Below are positions 33,743-41,757 of a DNA stretch of 64,000 bases, piece by piece. How positions within the stretch are numbered: position 1 is the stretch's first letter; each line of letters opens with the position of its first letter. Below the pieces are notes generated by a model. The model saw only the letters and a program-made list of their open reading frames with translations, was not told where the DNA came from and ran no database searches. The position numbers were made by a program, and so were the translations under genes. This stretch comes from Polaromonas sp. JS666 (lineage in GTDB: Bacteria > Pseudomonadota > Gammaproteobacteria > Burkholderiales > Burkholderiaceae_C): NCBI RefSeq assembly GCF_000013865.1, contig NC_007948.1, forward strand, positions 2,914,001 to 2,978,000. The letters run 5' to 3'.

Positions 33743-36580
33743 ATGAATGCAATTACCCGACAGGAACTCGCCGAACTCGACGTGCCGCTCGTGAGCTTCA
33801 GCCTCAACGGCCGTGAAGTGACCGGACGGGCCACCGAAACCCTGCTGCAGGTGGCCAAGCGCGAAGGCGTGGAGATTCCCCACCTTTGCTACAAGGAAGG
33901 CATGGAGGCGGTCGGCAACTGCCGCTCCTGCATGGTCGAAATCAACGGGGAACGGGTGCTGGCGCCCTCCTGCTGCCGCGCGCCTACGGCCGGCATGAAA
34001 GTCGTCACCGACAGCGAGCGCGCCGTGGCCTCGCAGAAAATGGTGCTTGAGCTGCTGCTGTCCGACATGCCCGAGAAGGCATACACCCGCAACAACGAGG
34101 TGGACCAGTGGGCCAGCAAAATCGGCGTCGGCAAGCCGCGCTTCGAGGCCCGCCAGCAGGTGCGCCAGGACCTGTCGCACCCGGCCATCGCCGTCAACCT
34201 CGACGCCTGCATCCAGTGCACGCGTTGCCTGCGCGCCTGCCGCGACGAACAGGTCAATGACGTGATCGGACTGGCATTCCGGGGCGACCAGGCCAAGATC
34301 GTTTTTGACATGGACGACGCCATGGGCGCCTCCACCTGCGTGGCCTGTGGCGAGTGCGTGCAGGCCTGCCCCACGGGCGCGCTGATGCCGGCCCGCGAGG
34401 CCGCGCTCGCGGTGCCCGACAAACAGGTGGCTTCTGTCTGCCCCTACTGCGGCGTCGGCTGCCAGCTGACCTACAACGTGAAAGACGACAAGATCCTGTT
34501 CGTCGAGGGCCGTGACGGCCCGGCCAACCACAACCGGCTGTGCGTCAAGGGCCGCTACGGCTTTGACTATGCCCACCACCCGCAGCGCCTGACCAAGCCG
34601 CTGATCCGCCGCGAAGGCGTGCCGAAAACCGGCGACTTCACCATGGACCCTGACCGCGTGATGGACGTGTTCCGCGAAGCCAGCTGGGAAGAAGCACTGG
34701 CCTTCGCCGGCGGCAAGCTTGCCGCCATTCGTGACCAGTACGGCAAGAAATCCCTGGCCGGCTTCGGCTCCGCCAAGGGCAGCAACGAAGAAGCCTACCT
34801 GTTCCAGAAGCTGGTGCGTACCGGTTTCGGCAGCAACAACGTCGACCATTGCACCCGCCTGTGCCACGCCTCATCCGTCGTGGCACTGCTCGAAGGCATA
34901 GGCTCTGGCGCCGTATCCAACCCCGTGATGGACGTCACCAAGGCCGATGTGGTGATCATCATCGGTGCCAACCCGACGGTGAACCACCCGGTGGCCGCGA
35001 CCTGGATCAAGAACGCGGTGAAAAACGGCACCAGGCTGGTCATGCTCGATCCCCGCCGCTCGGACCTGACACGCATGGCGCACCGGCACCTGCAGTTCAA
35101 GCCCGATACCGACGTGCCGATGCTCAACGCGATGATGAACGTCATCGTGACCGAGGGCCTGGTGGACGAGGAATTCATCGCCAGCCGCACCATCGGCTAC
35201 GAAGAGCTGCGCAAGAACGTGGAAGGCTACACGCCCGAGCTGATGGCGCCGATTTGCGGCATCGACGCCGACACGCTGCGCTATGTCGCACGGCTCTACG
35301 CCACCTCGAAGGCCTCGATGATCCTGTGGGGCATGGGCGTGTCGCAGCACGTGCACGGCACCGACAACGCGCGCTGCCTGATCGCCCTGTCGCTGATGAC
35401 CGGCCAGATCGGCCGGCCCGGCACCGGGCTGCATCCGCTGCGCGGCCAGAACAACGTGCAGGGCGCCTCCGACGCGGGCCTGATCCCGATGATGTTCCCC
35501 GACTACCAGCATGTGTCCGACCCGAAGGTGCGCGCCACCTTCGAAAAGGCCTGGGACGTGCCGGCCGGTACGCTGGATGACCAACCCGGCCTCACGGTGG
35601 TGGAGGTGATGCACGCCATCAAGAAGGGCGGCATCCGCGGCATGTACGTCCAGGGCGAAAACCCGGCAATGTCCGACCCGGACGCCAACCATGCGCGCGA
35701 GGCGCTGGCGGCGCTCGACCACCTGGTGGTGCAGGACATCTTCCTGACCGAGACCGCGTATCTCGCCGACGTGATCCTGCCGGCCAGCGCCTTCCCGGAA
35801 AAGGACGGCAGCTTCACCAACACCGACCGGCTGGTGCAGATGGGCCGCAAGGCCATCAACCCGCCGGGCGATGCGCGCCAGGACCTGTGGATCATCCAGG
35901 AAATCGCCAAGAGGATGGGCCTGGACTGGCACTACAACCACGTGAGCGAAGTGTTCGACGAGATGCGGCACACCATGCCCAGCATCGGCGGCATCACCTG
36001 GGACCGGCTGGACCGCGAGCATTCCGTCACCTATCCTTGCATGAAGGAGGGCGACCCGGGCGAGTCGGTGGTGTTTGTGGAAGACTTCCCGCGTGAAGGC
36101 GGCCGGGCGCGCTTCGTGCCCGCCGACATCATCCCGGCGGCCGAACGCCCGGATACCGAATACCCGATGGTGCTGATCACCGGCCGCCAGCTCGAGCACT
36201 GGCACACCGGCAGCATGACGCGGCGCGCCACGGTGCTGGACGCGATCGAGCCCGATCCGGTGGCCCTCGTCCACCCCCTGGACCTCGCTGACCTGGGCGG
36301 CAAACCGGGCGATGTCGTGACCATCGCGTCGCGCCGCGGGGAAGTCACGCTGTACGCGCGGGCCGACGAAAGCTCGCCGCGCGGCGCGGTGTTCGTGCCC
36401 TTTTGCTACTACGAGGCGGCCATCAACAAGCTGACCAATGCGGCGCTGGACCCGTTCGCCAAGATTCCCGAATTCAAGTACTGCGCCATCAAGGTTTCGC
36501 TGGGCGGCACGCCGCCCCTGCAGGCCAGCTATGGGGGTGGCCAGGCCCTGGAAAACGCCATCGCCCTCGCCTCGGCCTGA
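33743..36580 (+). CDS. NAD-dependent formate dehydrogenase alpha (catalytic) subunit
   Basis: 945 residues, molybdopterin-dependent (Mo or W). Order: N-terminal 2Fe-2S domain (C49, C60, C63, C77/78), His/Cys region, two 4Fe-4S motifs (C156-C166 and C199-C209), the catalytic-domain 4Fe-4S cluster (C233, C236, C240), and the metal ligand Cys374 followed by His375 (LCHAS), the formate dehydrogenase active pair. A C-terminal dinucleotide-binding domain has TGRQLEHWHTGSMTRR. It oxidises formate to CO2, the last step of oxalate breakdown. No fdsC or fdsD sulfurylation gene lies nearby. Convergent to the ABM gene; a 13-bp inverted repeat (36587-36616) lies at the junction. Confidence 0.94.
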   Translation: MNAITRQELAELDVPLVSFSLNGREVTGRATETLLQVAKREGVEIPHLCYKEGMEAVGNCRSCMVEINGERVLAPSCCRAPTAGMKVVTDSERAVASQKMVLELLLSDMPEKAYTRNNEVDQWASKIGVGKPRFEARQQVRQDLSHPAIAVNLDACIQCTRCLRACRDEQVNDVIGLAFRGDQAKIVFDMDDAMGASTCVACGECVQACPTGALMPAREAALAVPDKQVASVCPYCGVGCQLTYNVKDDKILFVEGRDGPANHNRLCVKGRYGFDYAHHPQRLTKPLIRREGVPKTGDFTMDPDRVMDVFREASWEEALAFAGGKLAAIRDQYGKKSLAGFGSAKGSNEEAYLFQKLVRTGFGSNNVDHCTRLCHASSVVALLEGIGSGAVSNPVMDVTKADVVIIIGANPTVNHPVAATWIKNAVKNGTRLVMLDPRRSDLTRMAHRHLQFKPDTDVPMLNAMMNVIVTEGLVDEEFIASRTIGYEELRKNVEGYTPELMAPICGIDADTLRYVARLYATSKASMILWGMGVSQHVHGTDNARCLIALSLMTGQIGRPGTGLHPLRGQNNVQGASDAGLIPMMFPDYQHVSDPKVRATFEKAWDVPAGTLDDQPGLTVVEVMHAIKKGGIRGMYVQGENPAMSDPDANHAREALAALDHLVVQDIFLTETAYLADVILPASAFPEKDGSFTNTDRLVQMGRKAINPPGDARQDLWIIQEIAKRMGLDWHYNHVSEVFDEMRHTMPSIGGITWDRLDREHSVTYPCMKEGDPGESVVFVEDFPREGGRARFVPADIIPAAERPDTEYPMVLITGRQLEHWHTGSMTRRATVLDAIEPDPVALVHPLDLADLGGKPGDVVTIASRRGEVTLYARADESSPRGAVFVPFCYYEAAINKLTNAALDPFAKIPEFKYCAIKVSLGGTPPLQASYGGGQALENAIALASA

Positions 36581-36600
36581 GCCCGGCCAGGCGCACGGCC

Positions 36601-36948
36601 TCAGCCGTGCGCCTGGCGCGAATCGGCCGGCGCCTGCTCACGTTCATTCAGCCCGTAGTCGCGCGTCACCTCGGCGATGCGCAGCCGATAGTCCTTGAAC
36701 ATGGTGCTGCGGCCCGCAGCCTGCGCGGCCCGGTGCGCTTCCAGATTGCGCCAGGCCGTCAGGCAGGCGTCGTCCCGCCAGAACTGAAGGGACAGCAGCT
36801 TGTCGGGTTCGCTCAAGCTCTGGAAGCGTTCGATGGAAATAAAGCCGTCCATCTTCACCAGCTCGCTCTTGAGTTCGGCCGCCCAGTTCAGGTAGCCCTC
36901 GCGGTGCGCCGGATCGGGCCAGACTTCGAAAATCACGGAGACCATCAT
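36601..36948 (-). CDS. Antibiotic biosynthesis monooxygenase (ABM) domain protein
   Basis: 115 residues with the dimeric alpha-beta barrel of the ABM superfamily: VIFEVWPDPAHREGYLNWAAEL, DGFISIERFQSL, KLLSLQFWRDDACLTAWRN and HRAAQAAGR. Such proteins act as small oxygenases or stress-related enzymes. The ATG at 36948 overlaps the P450 stop (ATGA); a second ATG follows at once. It is the last gene of a P450 unit. Confidence 0.82.
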   Translation of the reverse strand: MMVSVIFEVWPDPAHREGYLNWAAELKSELVKMDGFISIERFQSLSEPDKLLSLQFWRDDACLTAWRNLEAHRAAQAAGRSTMFKDYRLRIAEVTRDYGLNEREQAPADSRQAHG

Positions 36949-38120
36949 GCTTCCTTTCTGCTTGCAAATAAGGGTATGCGGGCGTTGGCCAGCGGCCAGA
37001 AACCCGCCAGAGCTCCAAAACAACCATCAAATTGGCTTGTAGCCCGCATCCATTGGATACAAGCAGCTACCATTTCGATGGCGATTGCGGCGCCGGGGCA
37101 GGCATGAGCGCCTGCACCGAAGCCCATGCTGCGGCGTTCGCCGCGCTGCGGATCGAACTGGTCGGGCCTGGGATTCAGTAGCCCGTCGCGGTTGGCGCTG
37201 GCCAGCACGAGCACCACGCCCTGCCCTGCCTCGATCGACTGGCCCGCCAGCACCACGGGATCGGCGGCAAAGCGCCGCGTGTTCTGGATAGGCGCTTGAT
37301 GGCGCTCGACCTCGGCGACGAACCCGCGCATGGCTTGCGGCGACTGATCAGCCAGGAGCGCAAGGTCGGGGTATTGCGCGAGCATCAGCACGGTATGCCC
37401 CATCAGCCCCGCTGTGGCATCGAGCGACTGCTGCATGAAGGCGATGCGGTTGGCCGCCTGCACAGTCGACAAACCCAGCGCCCGGCCCTGGTCCATCAGG
37501 GCCTCGGCTGCGCCAGCCGCCAGCGCCACGGCCTGCGTCGACGCGCCAGGTGCAATGCCCTGCACGAACTGCCGGACCCAACGGCAGGAGTCGTCAAGCA
37601 AGCCGTCAGGCAGGCCCAGCAGGCGCGCCATAGCCTGCACCGGCAGCACACCCATGAGGTCGTTGACGGTCAGACACCGAAATTTGGCCCCCACGCTACG
37701 CTGCCCCCCAAGGGGGCCATGTTTGCCTTGGGGCGGCCCGGCGGCAAACAGATCCCTTGCAGCCGCTTCGCTGGCCCGCGTCACATCGGCCAGGCTCCAG
37801 CGGCGCGCAGCTTGCTCCACCGCGGGCTTGTGGACTGCGTGAAATTCACCGTCCGTCATGCGTACCAGCTGGGCAAAAACCTCGCCCGCTGCTGTACCCA
37901 GCAGGGCCTGGGGCACCGGCTCTGCCGGCGGACGCACACGCAGCGCCACGTTGTGAAAGGCCTCATCTATCACGGAATGGCTGCTGGCCACCCAGAGCTT
38001 CAGGCCTTCATCAAAATACAGCGGCCGCTGTTCCCGCAACTGCCGGTAGTAGGGGTACGGGTCGACATGGGTGACCGCCTCGATCGGGTTGCCAGGCTGT
38101 GGAAGAACGCCGTCACTCAC
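36945..38120 (-). CDS. Cytochrome P450 carrying two in-frame repeat insertions
   Basis: About 391 residues from the GTG at 38120, which overlaps the upstream small ORF. The ExxR motif (EVERH) and heme loop FGAGAHACPGA (Cys ligand) are intact; the I-helix has DATAGLMGHT rather than the usual AGxET. Two stretches do not look like P450: residues about 122-146 (AAGPPQGKHGPLGGQRSVGA), encoded by a GC-rich palindromic repeat, and residues about 346-365 just after the heme Cys (MVAACIQWMRATSQFDGCFG), encoded by another repeat. Both keep the frame. The protein may be weakened or dead; the substrate is unknown. Confidence 0.8.
   Translation of the reverse strand: MSDGVLPQPGNPIEAVTHVDPYPYYRQLREQRPLYFDEGLKLWVASSHSVIDEAFHNVALRVRPPAEPVPQALLGTAAGEVFAQLVRMTDGEFHAVHKPAVEQAARRWSLADVTRASEAAARDLFAAGPPQGKHGPLGGQRSVGAKFRCLTVNDLMGVLPVQAMARLLGLPDGLLDDSCRWVRQFVQGIAPGASTQAVALAAGAAEALMDQGRALGLSTVQAANRIAFMQQSLDATAGLMGHTVLMLAQYPDLALLADQSPQAMRGFVAEVERHQAPIQNTRRFAADPVVLAGQSIEAGQGVVLVLASANRDGLLNPRPDQFDPQRGERRSMGFGAGAHACPGAAIAIEMVAACIQWMRATSQFDGCFGALAGFWPLANARIPLFASRKEA
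37025..37085 (-). repeat. Dispersed repeat inside the P450 gene, copy near the heme site
   Basis: On the P450 coding strand this reads AAATGGTAGCTGCTTGTATC, a short spacer and GGGCTACAAGCCAATTTGAT: an imperfect palindrome of the AGCTGCTTG...CAAGC...CAATTTGAT type that I recognise as common between genes in Comamonadaceae. Here it is translated in frame. Confidence 0.65.
37686..37750. repeat. GC-rich palindromic repeat inside the P450 gene (family copy A)
   Basis: GCCCCCCAAGGGGGC followed by ttgCCTTGGGGCGGCCCGGCGG. The GGGGCGGCCC(G/T)GCGG core recurs at 49761-49809 and 60258-60335, and in opposite orientation at 43722-43790. It is read through in frame by the P450. Confidence 0.8.
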
Positions 38121-38334
38121 GGGCAGACGCCGGCTCACCACGCGCTTCCATTTTGACCGGGTTGGCGATGGAACATTCTGCGCCGGCTTCGTGGTGGAAC
38201 TGGTCAATCTGCCCACGCATCGGCATAACAATCCACGCCAAACTTGCGTTTGGCGGCGATGGCTGGCTGTAACGGTTGCCAGGAAAATCCCGTTCACCGC
38301 GCTGCCAGAGAATCTCTGCGCTGTACTGGGCCAT
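38113..38334 (-). CDS. Small ORF, N-terminus resembles OsmC family; probable remnant
   Basis: 73 residues starting MAQYSAEILWQRGERDFPGN. The first about 22 residues resemble the N-terminus of OsmC-type peroxide-resistance proteins; the rest does not, and OsmC proteins are about twice as long with two reactive cysteines that are absent. It may be an OsmC gene broken after its first strand. Its stop overlaps the P450 GTG start (GTGAGTGA), so its translation could still couple to the P450. Divergent from the ArsR gene. The assignment is weak. Confidence 0.35.
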   Translation of the reverse strand: MAQYSAEILWQRGERDFPGNRYSQPSPPNASLAWIVMPMRGQIDQFHHEAGAECSIANPVKMEARGEPASARE

Positions 38335-38424
38335 GGTTGCTCGCTCTGTTTGTTTGACAAGACCTCCAGTGTCGCCAGCCTTCCCCCGCTTGTCGAGCAA
38401 CAACAGTTTGGTTAGGATCAAACC

Positions 38425-39123
38425 ATGAATGCAGAACCCGACCTTGCCAGGCTGGCATCCACCGTGGGCGATCCGCGCCGCATCCAGATGCTGGCACTGC
38501 TGATGGAAGGCCGCGCACTCACCGCAAAGGAACTGGCGCTCGGCGCGGGGATTGAGCCCGCCACAGCCACGTCGCACCTCAAACGGCTGCTTGACGATGG
38601 CCTGCTGGTATCCACGTCACAGGGCCGCCACAAGTATTTCCGCCTGGCCTCAGAGCACGTGGCCCATCTGGTGGAGTCGCTGATGCGCGTTGCGCCGCGC
38701 ACGACAGAACCCGCGAGCCCTGCAGGTCTTGAGCCGATCCGCCGGGCACGCTACTGTTATGACCATCTCGCCGGCGAACTCGGTACCACCCTGCTGGCCG
38801 TGATGCGCCGCAAAAGCTGGCTGGTGGCAGACACCAGCCAGAACCTGCCGAAGGCCCTTGCACTTTCGCCCAAAGGCGATCAGGCCCTCGGCGCGCTGGG
38901 CATCGACGTCACCGAGGTGCGCGGCAGGCGCCGGCAGTTTGCCTGCACCTGCCTGGACTGGTCGGAGCGGCAGGACCACCTCGGCGGTGCGCTCGGTGCC
39001 GCGCTGGCAACGCACTTCACGCAGCAGCGCTGGATAGAGCGTAAAAAACACACGCGCGTGGTGAGCATCACCGCCGCAGGCACAGAGCAATTAAAGCGCC
39101 TCGGCATCAAGCTGCGGACCTGA
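38425..39123 (+). CDS. ArsR-family winged-helix regulator
   Basis: 232 residues. The N-terminal about 80 residues are an ArsR-type winged helix (LASTVGDPRRIQMLALLMEGRALTAKELALGAGIEPATATSHLKRLLDDGLL). The remaining 150 residues form an extra domain with RRARYCYDHLAGELG and a second winged-helix-like stretch, the layout of long ArsR regulators. It has no clear thiol metal site. It is divergent from the small ORF-P450-ABM unit, the likely target. Confidence 0.85.
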   Translation: MNAEPDLARLASTVGDPRRIQMLALLMEGRALTAKELALGAGIEPATATSHLKRLLDDGLLVSTSQGRHKYFRLASEHVAHLVESLMRVAPRTTEPASPAGLEPIRRARYCYDHLAGELGTTLLAVMRRKSWLVADTSQNLPKALALSPKGDQALGALGIDVTEVRGRRRQFACTCLDWSERQDHLGGALGAALATHFTQQRWIERKKHTRVVSITAAGTEQLKRLGIKLRT

Positions 39124-39174
39124 GCCGCAACCGCTGTGCGGTGAAACTCAAGCGTCAGGCGTCCAGCGGCGGCA

Positions 39175-39258
39175 TCACAGCAACGCCGTCATGTCGGCAT
39201 AGAGCCAGTCACCACCGGGGTAGACCCAGATGCCCTGAACCTGCACCGCCACATCACG
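39175..39258 (-). pseudogene. Remnant of the 3' end of an rraA-like gene
   Basis: Minus-strand reading gives DVAVQVQGIWVYPGGDWLYADMTALL and a stop. VxVxGxxVxPGDWLYADxxGxL is the C-terminus of RraA-family proteins (RNase E regulator / aldolase homologues), here with one extra Gly. An in-frame stop lies just upstream and the rest of the gene is absent. It lies directly after the Lrp gene on the same strand. Confidence 0.5.
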
Positions 39259-39267
39259 TTGGCCCTG

Positions 39268-39762
39268 TCATTTCCCCGTGACCTTGTTGATCGCGGGTTT
39301 GATGTTTTCCCTGCGGGCAGGCAGCACAATGGCGTTCTCACGAGGGGCGTTGAGCACAATCGCGGTAGAAGTCTCGGTCAGGATGCAGAATTTGGTCACG
39401 ACTGCATCCAGATGCGAAACGTCAATGACCGCAATTTCCAGCACCCAGCTGTCTTCTCCGGTGACGTTGTAGGCGTTGATCACCTCCGGCGTCTGCTCAA
39501 TCAGCTTGACCACCCGGGCGTACTCGGCCCGTGCCACGCGCATGATGGCGCGAATCCCATAGCCCAACCGCGCCAGGTCGACCTCGGCGCGGTAGCCCCT
39601 GATCACACCGCCCAGCTCCAGTTTGCGGACGCGCTCAGTCACCGCGGGCTGACTCAAATGGACGCGTCGTCCCAGCTCCGCCATGGTGATGCGGGCGTCC
39701 CGCTGCAGTTCGGTCAGGATGCGGCTGTCGTAGTGATCGTATTCGTCAGTTTCTGTCATCAT
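39268..39762 (-). CDS. Lrp/AsnC-family transcriptional regulator
   Basis: About 164 residues: helix-turn-helix at residues 10-60 (DSRILTELQRDARITMAELGRRVHLSQPAVTERVRKLE) and a RAM effector domain (RVARAEYARVVKLIEQTPEVINAYNVTGEDSWVLEIAV). ATGATG at 39762/39759 gives two start choices. Divergent from the EamA transporter by 80 bases, which is the usual arrangement for an amino-acid-responsive exporter and its regulator. Confidence 0.9.
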   Translation of the reverse strand: MMTETDEYDHYDSRILTELQRDARITMAELGRRVHLSQPAVTERVRKLELGGVIRGYRAEVDLARLGYGIRAIMRVARAEYARVVKLIEQTPEVINAYNVTGEDSWVLEIAVIDVSHLDAVVTKFCILTETSTAIVLNAPRENAIVLPARRENIKPAINKVTGK

Positions 39763-39843
39763 GCTTTTCAAGCGTTAAATTAAAAGCGATCTCCGTTCTT
39801 CACCTTTAATTCTGCATGGCTTGGCCGTTATTGGCAATTTACG

Positions 39844-40776
39844 ATGGCGTGGATGAGCTCCGCAATCTCCCTCCCTTCCCCGACCGCCCGGGCTGCACCG
39901 CTGCTGGTCCCCGCCCTGATCGCCTGCTATGTGGTGTGGGGTTCCACCTACCTGGCGATCCGTTTCGCACTGGTGAGCTTCCCGCCTTTTTTCCAGATGG
40001 GCACCCGCTTCCTGGTGGCGGGCATGCTGGTCATGGCCTGGGTGATCATTCGCAAGCAACAGCTCCCTACCCTGCGCGAATGGCGCAATGCGCTCGTGAT
40101 CGGCACCTTGATGCTGGGCGGCGGCATGGGGCTCACCGCCAGTGCAGAAGTTCACATTGGCTCCGGCCTGATCGCCACCTTCATTGCGGTGGTTCCCCTG
40201 ATGGTTTGCGCATGGGGTCTGTTGTTGGGCCAACGCCCCAGCCGGCTGGAACTGGCCGGCATGGCCGTGGGGCTGGCTGGCGTGCTGCTGCTGGTGAGAG
40301 GCGCCAGCTTTTCCGCGGCGCCCGTGGGCCTGGCCTGCATCGCCGGTGCAACCCTGCTGTGGTCGCTGGGCTCCGTGTTGTCCACCGAACGACTGCCCCT
40401 GGCCAGCGGCCCCGCGGGTTTCGCGAGTGAAATGTTGTGTGGCGGCGCGGTGTTAATGGCGATCTCTCTTGCACTGGGTGAGCAGCACGAGGTCGCCAGC
40501 AACTGGCCTTTCCAGCCCGCAGCCCTGGTGGCCTGGCTGTACCTCGTGGTGTTCGGCTCGCTGATTGCGTTCAGCGCCTACATGTACTTGCTGGCCAATT
40601 CCTCCCCTGCTGTGGCCACCAGCTATGCCTTCGTGAACCCGCTGATCGCGATTTTTCTGGGTGCGTTTTTTGCCGGCGAGCATGTCACCCGTGGCGAGTG
40701 GATCGCTTGCGGCGTGATTCTCACAGGCGTTTTTTTGATTTTCAGAGGTAAATCTGCAACAGGCGGGCGCAAATAA
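39844..40776 (+). CDS. EamA/DMT-family drug or metabolite exporter
   Basis: 310 residues, ten hydrophobic helices in two EamA repeats. The first repeat starts LIACYVVWGSTYLAIRFAL and the second ends NPLIAIFLGAFFAGEHVTRGEWIACGVILTGVFLIF, the YedA-like form. Inner-membrane exporter, substrate unknown; amino acids or their derivatives are likely given the divergent Lrp regulator. The ATG at 39844 or 39853 could be used. Confidence 0.88.
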   Translation: MAWMSSAISLPSPTARAAPLLVPALIACYVVWGSTYLAIRFALVSFPPFFQMGTRFLVAGMLVMAWVIIRKQQLPTLREWRNALVIGTLMLGGGMGLTASAEVHIGSGLIATFIAVVPLMVCAWGLLLGQRPSRLELAGMAVGLAGVLLLVRGASFSAAPVGLACIAGATLLWSLGSVLSTERLPLASGPAGFASEMLCGGAVLMAISLALGEQHEVASNWPFQPAALVAWLYLVVFGSLIAFSAYMYLLANSSPAVATSYAFVNPLIAIFLGAFFAGEHVTRGEWIACGVILTGVFLIFRGKSATGGRK

Positions 40777-40884
40777 AGTGCTTTTTCGCTATGAAACTGC
40801 GTTTTTCTCCAGTAGCATCCGCATTGCCGCAAGGAAGTAGTTATCCCTGTGGTGATTTATCAACTTCTAGAAGGAAAATCAATC

Positions 40885-41343
40885 ATGGCAACTGCGAAAA
40901 AAGCACCGGCTAAAAAAGCGCCTGCAAAAAAGGCTGCTCCGGCAAAGAAAGTAGCTGCGAAGAAAGCAGCTCCTGCCAAGAAGGTCGCCGCCAAAAAAGC
41001 AGCGCCCGCCAAAAAGGTAGCTGCGAAGAAAGCAGCGCCTGCCAAGAAAGTTGCGGCCAAAAAGCCAGCAGCGAAAAAAGCGCCCGCCAAAAAGCGTACG
41101 CCCAATGCAGCGTTCATGAAAGCGCTGACCTTGAGCCCCGCCCTGGCTGCCGTGGTGGGCGACAAGCCTTTGCCACGCACGGAAATTGTCAGCAAGCTGT
41201 GGGTTTACATCAAATCCAAGGGCCTGCAGGACAAGGTCAACAAGCGCATGATCAACGCCGACGAAAAGCTCAAAGCCGTTTTCGGCAAACCGCAAGTGTC
41301 GATGTTCGAAATGGCCGGCCTGATTGGCAAGCACGTCAAGTAA
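40885..41343 (+). CDS. Histone H1-like Lys/Ala-repeat protein with SWIB/MDM2 domain
   Basis: 152 residues. Residues 2-75 are a low-complexity tail of KKAPA/KKVAAKKAAPA repeats, like eukaryotic histone H1 tails. Residues about 78-150 (TPNAAFMKALTLSPALAAVVGDKPLPRTEIVSKLWVYIKSKGLQD to the end) are a SWIB domain. It is probably an abundant nucleoid-associated DNA-binding protein. AAGGAAAA lies before the ATG. A strong terminator follows, so the gene is monocistronic. Confidence 0.88.
   Translation: MATAKKAPAKKAPAKKAAPAKKVAAKKAAPAKKVAAKKAAPAKKVAAKKAAPAKKVAAKKPAAKKAPAKKRTPNAAFMKALTLSPALAAVVGDKPLPRTEIVSKLWVYIKSKGLQDKVNKRMINADEKLKAVFGKPQVSMFEMAGLIGKHVK
40897..41096 (+). repeat. In-gene tandem repeats encoding the Lys/Ala tail
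   Basis: Near-identical units of about 33-36 bases coding for KKVAAKKAAPA are repeated four times, flanked by shorter KKAPA units. Codons differ between units (AAA/AAG, GCT/GCC/GCA), so most copies are not very recent. The number of units may vary between strains. Confidence 0.8.
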
Positions 41344-41363
41344 TCGGCTTTTGCCGACTCCCC

Positions 41364-41391
41364 AAAGGCCGGTTTCCACCGGCCTTTTTTT
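41364..41391 (+). terminator. Rho-independent terminator after the SWIB gene
   Basis: Perfect stem AAAGGCCGGT / ACCGGCCTTT with a four-base loop, running into seven Ts. It lies 20 bases after the stop codon. Confidence 0.93.
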
Positions 41392-41757
41392 ATGCTCCGA
41401 CGCATTGCCTGTCGGAAGCGGCGCCACGAAACGAGTCGACGGATCCGGTGCTGTTCACTGGCTTCCTGTGGCACGCTTCCTGCGTAACCCCGTGGCCTCG
41501 CGATCACCAAAAGCTTCACGAAGCAATACGGGTTACTCGGTAGCAGATTGCCGACACGTCTGCCAGGAATAAACGGGTTTGTTGATAAGATAAAAATTGC
41601 TCGCGACGCCATCGGCGCGCGACGGTACAAACCAGAATTTCATGCTCATGCACCCAATAAAAACCAGCGCAACGAAGATTTTCATTGCCCCGACCTGCCA
41701 CTTCTGTGACGAATTTTCCGCTGCCCGCGTGAATGCCTGTCTGGGTCACCCGAAATA
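41392..41757 (+). other. Non-coding leader of the dpp operon, no gene seen
   Basis: 366 bases with no convincing ORF on either strand. The only notable signal is a sigma54-like promoter (separate entry). An AT-rich stretch (41580-41605) and a GC-rich hairpin around 41607-41625 are present. Likely a long 5' leader for the dpp operon. Confidence 0.5.
41469..41483 (+). promoter_or_regulatory. Candidate sigma54 promoter for dppB
   Basis: TGGCACGCTTCCTGC matches the sigma54 -24/-12 pattern (TGGCACG-N4-TTGC), with the invariant GG and GC at the required 10-base spacing and one mismatch (C for T before TGC). It lies 275 bases upstream of dppB. No activator gene is adjacent. Confidence 0.35.

Noticed and set aside
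36587..36616. Inverted repeat after fdhA as a terminator
   Set aside because: The 13-base arms are perfect, but no T-run follows on either strand and part of it codes for the end of the ABM protein; mentioned only with fdhA.
40897..41096. Tandem repeats as a possible satellite or origin iterons
   Set aside because: They are coding repeats of a Lys/Ala-rich tail in one open frame with ribosome site and terminator.
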